Below, piece after piece: positions 1 through 10,993 of a stretch of 64,000 bases of DNA; positions within the stretch are counted from its first letter, which is position 1; each line of letters begins with the position of its first letter. The notes beneath the pieces are model-generated. The model did not search any database. It saw only the letters and a list, made by a program, of their open reading frames with translations, and was not told the origin of the DNA. Made by a program: the position numbers and the translations under genes. Origin of the DNA: Taxillus chinensis (lineage: Eukaryota; Streptophyta; Magnoliopsida; Santalales; Loranthaceae); contig CM042089.1 in the NCBI GenBank assembly GCA_023512835.1, positions 12,787,759-12,851,758 of the forward strand, written 5' to 3'.

Positions 1-1041
1 TCAGAGCAAGTGTAATTTAGCGTACCTACAATGCCGGGAAAGAAGAAAAAAAACCCCAGTATCGTTGAAATCACACAAAGCTTTTGATTATTGTACAGAG
101 AGCTAGAAAAAAAGTATGATTACCCAGTTGTTGAGTCTATCCAGATTGAGGCGAACAAAAGAAAATCTCAGAGTTCATAGTTCAAACTCGATCAGAATTA
201 ATGTGACAAACACAGAATCATCACTCAGCATATGAAAAAAATCTATTCATCTCATTTCATCAAAAACTTAATTGCCCATTTAGGGTAGGGTACGTAGCGT
301 TAATAAAAGTTAAGTTTTCAAATATGAATTTACTAGCAGCATGTGTGTCACACGCACAAAAAGAATGATACTTCAAGTTGGTAATGGCTCTGTTGTTACA
401 TATAAAATTTGTCCGTTTATGTTGTCCGTAATATATCTATCTCTACGGCAATGCCTCATAAACAAAACCGTACATAATAAAGATCACAAATAGCAGTCAA
501 TTAAACGCAGGACTCGTTATAGTAATCTTCAAAAAACAAAAAACAAAACAAAGAGAGCTTACAGTTGGGAATAACGCAGGGAAGAAACATGAGTAGAGAA
601 GCGCTCTGGGAGCGAGTCTGAAGCCACCCGGAATCGCATTCGCAGACGTAGGGTAAAGTGCTATTAGAAGAGGCATTGCAAGTCCCCTTCCCGCAATCCA
701 CTTTGCTGCACACGTTATCTGTGATCACACATCTTCAGCAGTCAAAGTCTCGTAAAAAATCAGTTAATCGTAGAAAGCTTAAAATCGAGCAACCCAGTTG
801 GCAAAATCCAAGAAATCTTGAGGCTCACGTAGAAAACCAAAGAATAAACGAAAACCCAGATCCTGAAATCAACAAAAAAACAGAGTACATAGGCTAGCTA
901 GATTACAAACTACAAACCCAAAACAGGAGGGAGAAGCGGAGACAGCAAGTCGCCAGCATCCGTAGCATTAGCCTTCATAATGAGCGTTGGAGCGAGGAGG
1001 ATTGTAAGCACAACCGCGATTCTAGCTCCAGCTGAACCCAT
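1..1041 (-). CDS. Secreted EGF-like (notch-like) protein, copy 1, 3' end outside window
   Basis: Three exons are visible on the minus strand. Exon 1 (1041-918) starts MGSAGARIAVV and encodes a hydrophobic signal peptide of about 26 residues ending near KANA. Exon 2 (718-563) carries an EGF-like cysteine pattern (CSKVDCGKGTC, then YVCECDSGW and CVIPNC). Exon 3 begins at 25 with a TAG acceptor and continues NC-TLNYTCS before running off the window. Introns are GT-AG: exon 1 donor GTTTGTAG at 917, exon 2 donor GTAAGC at 562. The architecture resembles the Arabidopsis At4g14746-type plant proteins named notch-like for their EGF motif (from memory). The role is unknown; extracellular or cell-wall location is inferred from the signal peptide and disulphide-type cysteines. 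The reading frame is clean in the visible part, unlike copy 2. Confidence 0.8.
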
Positions 1042-2824
1042 TTTCTCAAACATCCAGAACGAGGGAAACCAATTGCAGTGTGTCGGAGAGACAGACAAAA
1101 AACAGGTAGTTGTTTTTCATGTATGTAATGACTTCAGTTACAGAGATTTAATAAGAACCAAAAAAAAAAAAAAGAGAGGGAAAAATCGAAGGTTCCTGGT
1201 CGGAAACTCGGAAGTTTAAAGGTGCTGAACGCGGTCGAGCTATGAAAACTTCTGCCCACGGCTTTGTTTACTTCGCAGTCATGTGAATCGCCGGTCATTG
1301 ATAATGCATTGACCTATTCTAGTCCGTAATCCGTTACGTCACCACCATTTACATACAACGCAGTCCTAAATTGAATTCAATGGAACTGCTTGCGCGAGGG
1401 GGTCCAAACAGGCATTGTTTAATGTTTTCATTGCAACCCGAAGTCTGAACAATTCATCTCCTTTGTCTTCTCGTCAATTCACACACATTTTTAATTTAAG
1501 TCTTCACTTCCCGTCAAGTCACTTCCGGCTACCGCATTCTAGAATGTAAAGCGTGAAGGTTTCAGGCTTTCAGCAAAAAAGTCTTGTATTTAGTCTTGTG
1601 GCCAATAATTTTAAGTCAACCCTTGAAATTAATATGGAGATGCCTTGGAAGTGATCAATCTATGAACAATTAGATTATAGCCATAATTCCTTCGGAGACT
1701 ATATAAATTTTGGAAAAAAGAAACTTGCTTCCGAACTTCAACATGCCAAATCCAATCTTTCGAAATAATAATAATAAAAAGAACCGCGTACATATCTATC
1801 TTTGAAGTTTAACATTTCAAATCCATCTTAAACTTTTTTTTTTTTGGAATCTTTCATATGCTAGATAATTAATGTTTATTTTCATGAAAAAAGGGATAAA
1901 ATGCATCATTTAGCTCTCCATTTTACACATAAAATTAGTCATTATTTTTTTAGACCTAAAATTTTATACTATTGGGGTGGAACGAGTTAGCTCTCTTAAA
2001 CGTTCTTCTATAACAATTAAGTTTATAATTATTCACTAAAAGTAATTAAATCCTTGACAATTAGGATTTATATGATAAAAAAATTATTAAATTAGTAATT
2101 GTGTTACAAAGTACCTGTGTTCATTACTTCAAAATGAATAGTTTATGAATTTGATTTGTCAAAAAAAAAAAAGAGAGTTAGAGTTAAATTAATGAACATA
2201 AATAGTATAGAAATATAATTACTCTAGAAAAGGTTTGAGGGTTAAGGTTTTTTTTTTCCAAACTTATTTGTGAAATTTCCAAACACACTGAAAGGAGGAT
2301 TGTGAATTAGTGTCTTAATCAATTTTAATTTGAAAATAATCATTCAAATTGATCTTTCTTAGTCAATTTAGTTTGTTTAGATAAAATAAAAATAAAGAGC
2401 AACCACACAAACACCAGATTGCGTGATTTACCCTACAATGTGTAAAGTTACGTTCATGATGTGATTAACAACTGCTAATTATAGAATCTCTACTATGCTA
2501 TTTAGGAATAGCTCACTGCTATTAAGGCTCACTGCTTTTACAATGATTATGATTAACTAATCAGTTACAATCAATACCACAAACAACCAAACCTTTCAGG
2601 TTCTAGTTTCACAATGATAAACAAAAACAATAAACAACCAACCTCACTGGTTGTGAAATCAACCATCTACTATTCTCTAAACTAATATCTTTGTTAAAAC
2701 TAAGGTTCTTCCTATGATTGATCAGAACACACTTTGACCGGATATAGATATCCTCTATGTCACAGTCCACAAAGTTTTCTAGGAATCTGCATATGATATC
2801 CTTTGAACTTCTCTCTATCTGTTT

Positions 2825-2826
<2 letters not shown>
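1042..2826. other. Upstream region and AT-rich spacer
   Basis: No coding exon is recognisable. About 1,042-1,600 is the probable promoter and 5' region of the minus-strand EGF-like gene, since its first ATG is at 1041. The rest is AT-rich with A and T runs, and the same content recurs in copy 2 at 12,607-14,400. Confidence 0.5.

Positions 2827-2882
<56 letters not shown>
2827..2882 (+). repeat. (TC)n microsatellite
   Basis: An uninterrupted TC dinucleotide tract of about 56 bases. It creates a spurious minus-strand Arg-Glu repeat reading frame. The tract is also present in copy 2. Confidence 0.97.
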
Positions 2883-2886
<4 letters not shown>

Positions 2887-3639
2887 CCACATTGATTTTT
2901 GGATGAAAATTAGTTTATGTCCCCAAAACCCATAAGGAATCAGCAACCAAATGATAGCCCTTGACTCTTTCTCTAAATAAATCTCCTTAATTAGATCTTA
3001 GTTTAGTCATTACAACATTAACCTATTTGAGCAATCAATTCTCAGTTGTTGATCTCCTTATCAATAATTAGCCATTGAAAATAAATAACAAATATATCTA
3101 CGTTTTAATTAGCCGTTGCTTAATCCTAATTGTTGATCTCCGTCCGTAGCTAAACTCAAATTTAAAACCAAAGGAGTGCCCGAACTAGCTCGTGTCATGT
3201 CCAATCCTCCAACTTGTGGCCCGTGTCATGACCATCAACGGCCTATGGTGCGAGTTGTGTTGCATACTTCAACCACGTGCACCATTTGCTCCACTCTCTC
3301 CAAAATAATTTGGCATTTAGGGTGTTGTCCTTGACCTCGCAAGGAGCTCTGTCCCCATCGACGCTTTCACGCCATTGGACTCCCTCAAGCGAAGTGGTCA
3401 AGTATCCTAGGCTAGATATATTGTGCCATCTTCTATAAATTAGGTTGACAACAAATTCAAAAATCAATGAGACAAATTGCTTCCAAGGCTAGGAATAATA
3501 GTTTGACCCTTGAAGGTAATAAAGTATCTGCTTTTCTACTACATAATAGAGTTGGTGGGTTTTAACACGAATCTAGAAATCTAACTTACACAATGTGTGA
3601 TGTCTAGCCTTGTATTTGCGAGATAGATTATACTTTATC

Positions 3640-4640
3640 ATTTTATTATAGTTTTTTTATTCGAAGGATTTATTGTAGCCATATGCTTGCAGCTAGCCAT
3701 ATGAAACTTCTTTAGCATATCTTTAATATATTTCTCCTTGGAGATATAAACTTCACGTCGTGATTGCTTCACTCGCATTCTAAGGAAGTACTATATAAAA
3801 CCTAAATATTTATCTTCCATCATCATGATTTTGTAACCTTCCACCATCTCTTTCCTTGTGCCTAAAGGATTATAAAATCCATACCTTCATTCTTAACATA
3901 TAGAGACCGTTCACTTGAGCTCCTCCAAAACCCATTATGATGAAAGCATTAATCAATTTTTCTATTCCATACTTGTTGTGCCCACTTTAGCCCATATAAG
4001 GATTTTCATATTCGGTAGACCATATTGTTCTTCACCGCTACTTCATAGCCTTGAGGATAATGCATATATACTTCTTTTTAAGTCACAATTTAAGAAGGCT
4101 AATTTCACATTTAGTGAAAGACATGTTACTCCCATTAGGATGCTAAGGTTAGAACCATCTTTGTCATCTCCATACGTGCCACAAGAGTAAAAGTTTCATT
4201 GAAGTCTATTCTAGGTCATTAAGAATACCCTTTTGCCGCTAGTTGAGCTTCATAATTGTTTACCATACCATCTTCAATGGTTTTGGTTTTATATATCAAC
4301 TTCAGTCCAATAAAGCCTTTTCCTAGAGCTAAATTCATGAGCTTCCCAAATTTTATTTTTCTCAATCATAACAATTTCATCATTTATTGATTGTCTCCAA
4401 ACCTTCTCTTTGCATGTAACTTTGAAATCTAGTGAACCATATGATAGTAAAGCAATATCACATGAATCACATATCTCTTAAAGAAAACATACCTTCCTTG
4501 GTGGAGTGTTCGAGTCACTTTCATCAATTTTGGGAGCGTTAGGTACTAGATCTTCAAGTGGCATCCTTTGAGAGCCCTCTCTTTGGATAGCCATAGGATC
4601 AATAATGGCTTAGATAGGCTTCTAGAAGGATTTTTCATCA
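3640..4640 (-). pseudogene. Ty1/copia reverse transcriptase fossil, copy 1
   Basis: The minus strand, read across frames, retains the order of a Ty1/copia polyprotein. VWRQSINDEI near 4,400 matches the start of the RT region (usually WxxAMxxEI). A segment near 4,200 corresponds to the ARLVAKGxxQ stretch. MVEGYKIMMM lies near 3,845, then VKQSRREVYIS and KYIKDMLKKFHM down to about 3,695. These match the conserved RT blocks around the ordinary FLGIEV...ISQxKYxxDLLKKF stretch. Stops and frame changes interrupt every block, so it is inactive. No PBS or intact LTR pair was found around it. Confidence 0.8.
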
Positions 4641-4751
4641 AATATTACATCTATAAAAATTACCATTGTAATTGTATTTGGGTTTATAAGACATGATTTA
4701 GAGCTATATTATAAAGGAACACTCATTTATTTCATTATTGTTGGCTTTAAT

Positions 4752-4950
4752 ATTCCTAATTATACTATAGCGATGTCCGGAGTTGTTTTTAGCTATTTTG
4801 TAGAGCTTTGGAAGAAAGCATTGGGTAGGGCAGAATACTAATTATTGGTTTAATATTCCTAATTGTACTATAACCGTGTCTAGAGTTGTTTTTAGCTATT
4901 TTATAGAGTTTTGGAAGAAGGCATTGGATAAGGTAGAATACTAGGCATTA
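4752..4950 (+). repeat. Two tandem units of about 105 bp inside the copia fossil
   Basis: A segment with ATTCCTAATTATACTATA followed by GAGTTGTTTTTAGCTATTTT recurs immediately downstream with about 85-90 percent identity by eye. The same doublet is present in copy 2 near 16,290-16,490, so it predates the large duplication. Confidence 0.75.
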
Positions 4951-5419
4951 AAAGTGGTCGAAATAGTCTAGTCAACACACTTATTTGGTCAAATTAGCAT
5001 TTTGAAATGACATTTTAAAGGTCGATACGAGCTTAACCCCCTTGAAAAGCATATGTTGGCTGAGATGCCTTATGTCATCACCTGATTTCGCCTGGGCTTG
5101 TTACTAGCTCCAAACTCAGCAGGATCATAAGTGATCCTTTAGTCATCATTACATGGCCATCCTGGTTGTTGGTTCCTAAGAGCCTAGAGGGGGGTGAATA
5201 GGCTCGTATAAAACTCTTTTTCACAACACTAATTCAGATTGAATGAATATATCAGTCCGGAAGACAGTCAGATAGTAAAAGTATTTTGTATTATTATTAA
5301 AAGATAATTACAAAAAAAATGAGTAGCAAATAAGGCTGTTTGCATAAGCTTGGATCTACAGAAAGAATATCTCTCTTTGGTTTACAGTAGCACTCTTTTA
5401 TAATTACACACGCGCTATG

Positions 5420-5960
5420 GAGTGCTTGGATTCTTTACTCCAAGCAAATAAGGCTGTCGCAAGGTTCCTTACTCTGTGTTAATGAAGTGCTTGGATTCTT
5501 TACTCCAAGCAAATAAGGCTGTCGCAAGGTTCCTTACTCTGTGTTAATGAAGTGCTTGGATTCTTTACTCTGTGTCAATGATTGCTTACTCCGTGTCAGT
5601 TAAGTACTCGGATCCTTATTTCGTTGCAAGGTTCCTTACTCTGTGTTAATGAAGTGCTCAGATGTCTTACTCCTTAGCAAGGTTCCTTACTCCGTGTTAC
5701 TTGAACGTTCGGATCCCTTATTCAGTATCAGGGATTTCTTACTCCGTGTAAATGCAAAGCTCGGATGATTATTCCGCGTTATTTCTTCCTTACTCCATGC
5801 GAATAAAAGACTCGGGTCCTTACTCCACACCAGTGTTTCCTTACTCCGCGTCTTCTTCTCCTTAGTTCGCGCGAGTAGAAGACTCAGATCCTTACTCTGT
5901 GTCTTCTTATCCTTAGTCCACGCTATCGTTCCTTACTCCGTACATGTGATGGCTCAGTTA
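5420..5960 (+). repeat. Degenerate tandem array with TTCCTTACTCCGTGT motif
   Basis: The words TTCCTTACTCYGTGT and GAAGTGCTYGGATYCTT alternate at least ten times over about 540 bases. One unit of about 65 bases is duplicated almost exactly at 5,430-5,560. Later units drift. The array is also present in copy 2 at about 16,930-17,470, more scrambled. Confidence 0.85.
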
Positions 5961-6149
5961 TTTACTGAGTCAATGGTTGACAATCAAAAGTCCGGATTAG
6001 GATTATGTATCTTGTCTTTGTCGTATCACTCATGAGTGTATGTCGTTTAAGCTTAACTTCTGCAACATTGTCATATATATAGAAACGAGAGATCTCAAGT
6101 CAAATTACAAGAGGTTTAATTTGCATCATCAAAATTCTGTGTTTGATCC

Positions 6150-6600
6150 AACACTGGTTGATCACAACTGAAACAACACTAAAATTCACATTGGTCAATT
6201 AAATACCTAACCTTAGTCGATCACTACTTTAGTCGACCATCCCTAGTCAATTAGACCTCAACACCCTTTGGATCACAACCGATTGATCAAACATTCCCAT
6301 TTTAGTCGACCAAGCTCCACTCGACCACCCTTCAGATCGATCAAACCTCAAAACACATTGGATCACCCTCTAGTCAAGCACACTCAATCGACCATACCAC
6401 AAGACGACCACACTAGGTCGATCCCATCACCACAAATCAATCACACCAGGTCGACCACACTAGATAGTCGATCACACCGATTGACCAAACCAAACGGTTG
6501 AGCTCGACTGTCCTTTGGTCGAGGTTGACCAAACTCTCTTGGTTGATCTCCTTTAGTAGACCACGTTGACTGTAACTCTCCCTCTTCGGGCTTGTCGACT
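6150..6600 (+). repeat. Degenerate array of GTCGA(T/C)CA words
   Basis: The octamer AGTCGACC, GTCGATCA or close variants (TCGATCAAA, GGTTGACC) occur at least fifteen times, spaced irregularly at about 20-30 bases. It encodes no convincing protein; the His- and Pro-rich reading frame over it is a by-product. Copy 2 carries it at about 17,640-18,080. Confidence 0.8.
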
Positions 6601-7015
6601 GCTATTCATCGAAATCAGGTCCAAGAACCCCAAATTTACGGTTTTTAGCCTTAATACACCTTTAAAATGGGTTTATAACTCATATTAGACATATTATGCT
6701 CCAAAACAACCTCTATTCGAAGGTTAATATTCAAAATTGGGGTTTTCTCTAAATTATAGGGTACATCTCCAATATTCGAACATTTTCAATCATGCTAGCC
6801 TCTATTTTAAGTAAAATCAATTTGAGCTGATTATTTTAAGTAAATTAATTTTTTTAATGATCTACTCAAACCATGGTCCATATTTTATTATTTTTAATTT
6901 TTGAATTAAACAATTATTTTTTTTAGTATGCCTAATTGATATTTTATTATATTAAAATATTAATAAAATTAATTTAAGAAGTAATAAAACTTAACTATAT
7001 AGAGAAATAGCTCAT

Positions 7016-7497
7016 AGCATCTTCAACCATACTCACTAAAGTTTACCCTCTATTTTATGTAAACATTATTTTAACTAGCTATTTTCAATGATTTATTCCA
7101 AACATACTCCTTATATTAGCTAATTATATAATATTTTATTATTTTTTAAATTTTGATTTAAATCATTATTTTTATTTAACTAATTAATATTTCATTACAT
7201 TAAAATATTAATAAAATTAATTTAGGGAATAACAATGGCTTTCTATATATTATTAGCTAATTATATAATATTTTATTAATTTTGAAATTTAAATAATTAT
7301 TTTTTATGTAAATAATTAATGCTTTATTGTATTAAAATATTAATAAAATTAATTTAAAAAGTAATAATGTCTCCCTATATATAGGGAGCACTTTAAGAAG
7401 CTCCTTAATTTAGGGAGTATTTAGGGTGATAATCGGAGTAATGTAGTATACAATTATCTCCCATAGAGAGTCACATAGAAAGAGGGTTGAAGATGCT
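7016..7497 (+). mobile_element. MITE with 13-bp perfect terminal inverted repeats, copy 1
   Basis: The left end AGCATCTTCAACC (7,016-7,028) is the exact reverse complement of the right end (7,485-7,497). The interior is AT-rich, non-coding and contains repeated blocks (TTAGCTAATTATATAATATT and TTAAAATATTAATAAAATTA). Termini of the GAGCATCT(C/T)CAACC kind are common on plant MITEs (from memory). A target-site duplication could not be assigned with confidence. Confidence 0.75.
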
Positions 7498-7843
7498 CTT
7501 AGAGCATCTATACCAACTCCTTCAATTTTTTTTAAAATTTAGAAAAAAATTTAAATTTTGAATAAAAAATACCCTACACGTCCTTTAAACTCTAAAATTT
7601 AAAGAATAAAATAGAAATTAAAGAGAAAATCTTTTTATTCAAATGATTATTATTCATCAACTAAACATTTTTTTACTATATTTCTTTCTTAGTATATGTA
7701 TATATTTGATTGATTGTAATAAATAAAGGAGATAAAAAATAAAAAATTATAACTTAAAATATAAAAATAGGAATAAAAAATAAAATGTGTGAGATAAATA
7801 AAATATATGAAATAATATAATATTTATTTTCTAAAATAAATAC

Positions 7844-8125
7844 CAGGGATGGCAACGGGGCGGGTCGGGACCGGGTAGTGGGTGACCCGAACCTGCCCCG
7901 GATGAGTTCGGGGCGGGGCGGGGCGGGACAAACCAGTGCGGCGGGTCGGGGCGGTCACGGGTTGGGGCGGATATTTAAAGGCAAAACTGTTAAAAAATAT
8001 GTTAAAATGTCAGGTCGGGGCGGGGCGGCCAGTACCCGTGACCGCCCCGTTATCTCATCGGGGCAGGGTAGGACGGGAAAAAAGAGCTCGGATCGAGGCG
8101 GGGCGGGCCAAAATTGTCATCCCTA
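7844..8125 (+). mobile_element. hAT-type MITE with 8-bp target-site duplication, copy 1
   Basis: The element starts CAGGGATGGCAA and ends TTGTCATCCCTA, imperfect terminal inverted repeats. Both sides carry the direct 8-mer ATAAATAC (7,836-7,843 and 8,126-8,133), the length expected for hAT insertions. The 282-bp interior is very GC-rich (runs of GGGGCGGGG), in sharp contrast to the AT-rich surroundings, and does not encode a transposase. Confidence 0.9.
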
Positions 8126-8360
8126 ATAAATACCAAGATTATGAAGTAGCGTCGAAGCTAACTAATTTAGAAAACATTTACGCAATCATTGAAACGGTTA
8201 AATTGAATCATATCTCAACATCAATGCCTTATGGCGGATCCATCCATGTAAGAAGAGAAATTAATAAAGGGTTTTCATTCCCCATACATAAACACGTACA
8301 TTGTAAAAATTAAACACACACACCCATCCCCATACATAAAAGGACCGGCGATAGATAACA

Positions 8361-9302
8361 TCAAGTCGTTACAGGGCTACGACAACAAGGACAATGGGGA
8401 TGAGAGACAAGCCAAGGACGGAGGCACTTGGAGTGATACATGTGGGAACAGGACAGCTCTGTCACTTCTTCCGCACTGGGTTGGAGAAGCCCTTCTAAGC
8501 AAACCGCGCACACCTGCCATTCTGATGATCTCCTGACTTTGCCCTTCGATACCCAAGGCCGCAGCAGTTTTTCCATTGCGCTCCCAGTGTGGCAGCGACC
8601 GACCCTCCCCACCCCAAGTCCAGGGTCTATCGGCCTGTTATATATGGAGCAATCAATACGCGACAGCTCATTAGTGCACTTAAGAATCCTGCTATAAACA
8701 AGTATGACTGATCTCTGATTTGCTGTGCAATCCCAACAATTGTTGCTGTTTTAAAGAATCCTATGATGAACATCTCTGCCCACAACAAATAATGCTGAGC
8801 TGTTTTTTTTTTTTTTTTATTTATCTTGGTAAAAATTGGGATAAATATTTCTCAAATTCATACAAGTAGTAAGCAGATCACTGTTTTATAAAAATAATAA
8901 TAATAACTACAACAACTATTATTTTATGGGTCTTAATTGTTTTTTTAAAAAATGACGCCCCGAAGAAATTGAATTTGACATTTCGTAAGAAACCCTAATT
9001 TCAAAATCAAGACACAGGAAGCAGCAACAGACAAGAAAGAGGTACAATCATAAGAGAGAGAGCAAAAAACTGATTATTATTTAAAAAATTACTTAATTAC
9101 CTACAGGAGGAAGAGGAAGCCAAGCACTGGAGTTTCTGGTCCAGCCGTTGCCGTGCTTGGAGAGCTGCTTCATTTACAGGGGCAACGGCAGCGGCGGATT
9201 CTGAATTCCCGGGAACCACCGGCGGACGGAAAATTTTTCATCGTGGTGGTGAGGACGATGATGTCTCCTTCGCATCTCCACTCCCGGCAAAACTCCGGCC
9301 AT
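8361..9302 (-). CDS. RING-H2 finger E3 ubiquitin ligase, copy 1
   Basis: The 3' exon on the minus strand (about 8,612-8,361) encodes a complete C3H2C3 RING: VCAVCLEG, sixteen residues, then CSHMYHSKC, LRPWLVSHPH and CPCC, stop at 8,361. Spacing C-x2-C-x16-C-x-H-x2-H-x2-C-x10-C-x2-C fits a RING-H2 domain, which recruits a ubiquitin-loaded E2. A likely first exon starts at 9,302 (MAGVLPGVEMRRR, an N-terminus I recall from a plant RING-H2 family) and ends with donor GTAATT at 9,100. Within it the opening frame stops at about 9,174, while a second frame gives VNEAALQARQRLDQKL, similar to a helical segment of that family, so one frameshift is implied. The middle of the gene (8,613-9,100) is not resolved. 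The RING exon is secure; the full gene model is not. Confidence 0.7.
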
Positions 9303-10150
9303 TTCTCTCTTTTTGTTTTTGTTTTCTTTTTTTTGGGAATGATCTGACACTGACACCGGCCCACAGTGTTTAATGGATTAAAGAAAAAGACTCGTGCGTG
9401 GTGACGCCCAAAATCAAGAAATGGAATATGACTTTTTTGGGTTACACCAGATTTTACGTAGCCCCGCAACGTGTATGGATTAGTGTCATCCACGTGGTTT
9501 GCAGGCAAGACTTCTCCGTGGCACGATGACGTAATCACCGAGTTTACGCTGGCCTCTTGATGATGTGCTCTGGCTTGTACCACCGAGTACAAATATCTGT
9601 GCGTTGCCTGCAAGTCTATGCGCACATCAACATGCAAGTAACACTTCCTAGTTCCTAATGATTAAACACCTTTAATTGAATAGTTTTGGTTCATTTATTA
9701 TTCAGTTTGATAGGTACTGAAAAAATAATCATTTGATTAAAAAAATCATTTTAATTTTAACAAAAATAATAATTTTAATGATTTAACATATTGTCTATTT
9801 ATTTTAGTGCTTTGGAAATTGAAACAAAGTTAACAAATCCTCTGAAAAACTAAGTTGGGGGCATAAAATGAATTATTTTTAAAGAGTTTATTCATTCAAT
9901 CTGATTGCATTGATCCGCAAGACTAAGAACTCTCTGAAAAACGCATCTACATACCATAATCTAAAGCCTTATTAAAAATAGGTCAATTAGATAATCATGA
10001 CCTTTAGAAAATTTATTTAGGATATTTAATATTTATTATAAAATTTATATATAACATCACAAAAAAAATTACATAAAATGTTATTAAATTTTTATAATCC
10101 TATAAGTCTTTAAATATAACATCAATACAAAAATATAAATGAATTTCATA
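9303..10150. other. Upstream and AT-rich spacer
   Basis: No gene was recognised. The first 350 bases, upstream of the RING-H2 start, are GC-balanced and include CACGTGG and GATGACGTAA motifs, plausible promoter elements. The remainder is AT-rich without structure. Confidence 0.4.
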
Positions 10151-10719
10151 AAATCCTCATGCAAGTATTCATAGCTTAGTATCATTGAATGATAGTTTCA
10201 TTATTAATACTATTAAATACATTACTTTCGATGCATGTAACTCAAATAATCATTCATCCATTGATATTTCATTTGTTTGCGCAATTGATTCTTGATATAT
10301 TTTATTTCCGAAAAACTTCTTTTATTATTGCGGTTACGATAGGAATGATCAAAATTAACTTCACAAACAGATAAACTAATACATATATAACATCCTTCTC
10401 CTTCTTTACCATTCTTTTCATCAATTTCATTTAGTTCTCTAAACATGTCATTAAATTGCACATCAATAGCGTAATTACGAAGTTGAATGCTAAGTGTCAT
10501 TTGATCTAACTTAGAAAAATCAAATGGATGTAACTCTACGAGATGAATCGACTTTTTGTTATCAAAAACACAAAATGAATTACTAAGATTCAAGCAAGCC
10601 ATACAAAGTAACAACTCCGTATTTACCTCTAAAAACGATTGTTGAATTTGTAATTTGTAAGGTTTAGCGTTTTTATTTATATTATATGATAACAGGCTAA
10701 TGGTTAACCTCAGTACCAC
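10150..10719 (-). pseudogene. hAT-like transposase C-terminus (dimerisation region), copy 1
   Basis: A 165-codon open frame carries EVNTELLLCMACL, SFCVFDNKKSIHL, SFSEIKYIKNQLR and QWMNDYLSYMHR in order. This is the C-terminal hATC region of plant TTF-type (ZMYM1-like) hAT transposases, which end with a similar FSAMKxxKNxLRNRM...WMNDxL block. The N-terminal part is missing: similarity to copy 2 stops at about 10,675, the duplication breakpoint, and the first codons of the frame come from the joined sequence. Inactive. Confidence 0.82.
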
Positions 10720-10993
10720 CTGCTAACACAATAATATGCAGGAACTAGGCCTGCGCAGGTGTGATACAAAAATATCTAAAACTTTTTTAAAAAAAAACTT
10801 CCATCAAGAACCTCGACCATATATAGCATATACTCACTCTCATAGGATGATAATCAGGGAACCCAAGAGAACCAATACCCAAGAAAAGTCCCTTGCTGCA
10901 GCCGAGGTAGCTGTAAAAGCATAACATAAACATAAAAATTCAATACCTGCCTACATAATCTACAAAACTCATTTAAGTTGTATTGTGACAAGT
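10676..10993. other. Unique spacer at the duplication junction
   Basis: This short stretch between the broken hAT fragment and the last EGF-like exon has no recognised gene. It is the downstream flank of the copy 2 EGF-like gene, and in an exact tandem array its counterpart would lie left of position 1. Confidence 0.5.

Larger units (their letters stand above)
5160..6620. repeat. Probable copia LTR region containing two degenerate arrays
   Basis: Near 5,165 is GTTCCTAAGAGCCTAGAG followed by GGGGGTGAATAGG, a stretch I associate with the LTR start of a copia lineage (from memory). It is followed by two local arrays annotated separately. No matching second LTR or target-site duplication was found in this unit, so the element type is inferred. 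Confidence 0.4.
1..10675 (+). repeat. Tandem duplication, copy 1
   Basis: Positions 1-10,675 match 11,587-22,090 in the same order and orientation, including introns, microsatellite, transposon fossils and MITEs. The offset is 11,586 at the left and about 11,414 at the right, so copy 2 is about 170 bases shorter through many small gaps. The left limit lies outside the window; the right limit falls inside a hAT transposase fragment. Confidence 0.93.

Noticed and set aside
2609..2890. Minus-strand frame with a long Arg-Glu repeat
   Set aside because: It is only the (TC)n microsatellite read as codons.
5420..6600. Possible CRISPR-like array of regular repeats
   Set aside because: Units are degenerate, spacing is irregular, no constant repeat-spacer structure exists, and the DNA is plant nuclear.
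7878..8313. Gly- and Arg-rich plus-strand frames
   Set aside because: They lie over the GC-rich hAT MITE and its flank; composition explains them.
8440..8697. Plus-strand 85-codon frame opposite the RING exon
   Set aside because: Antisense of the zinc-binding exon; no independent domain.
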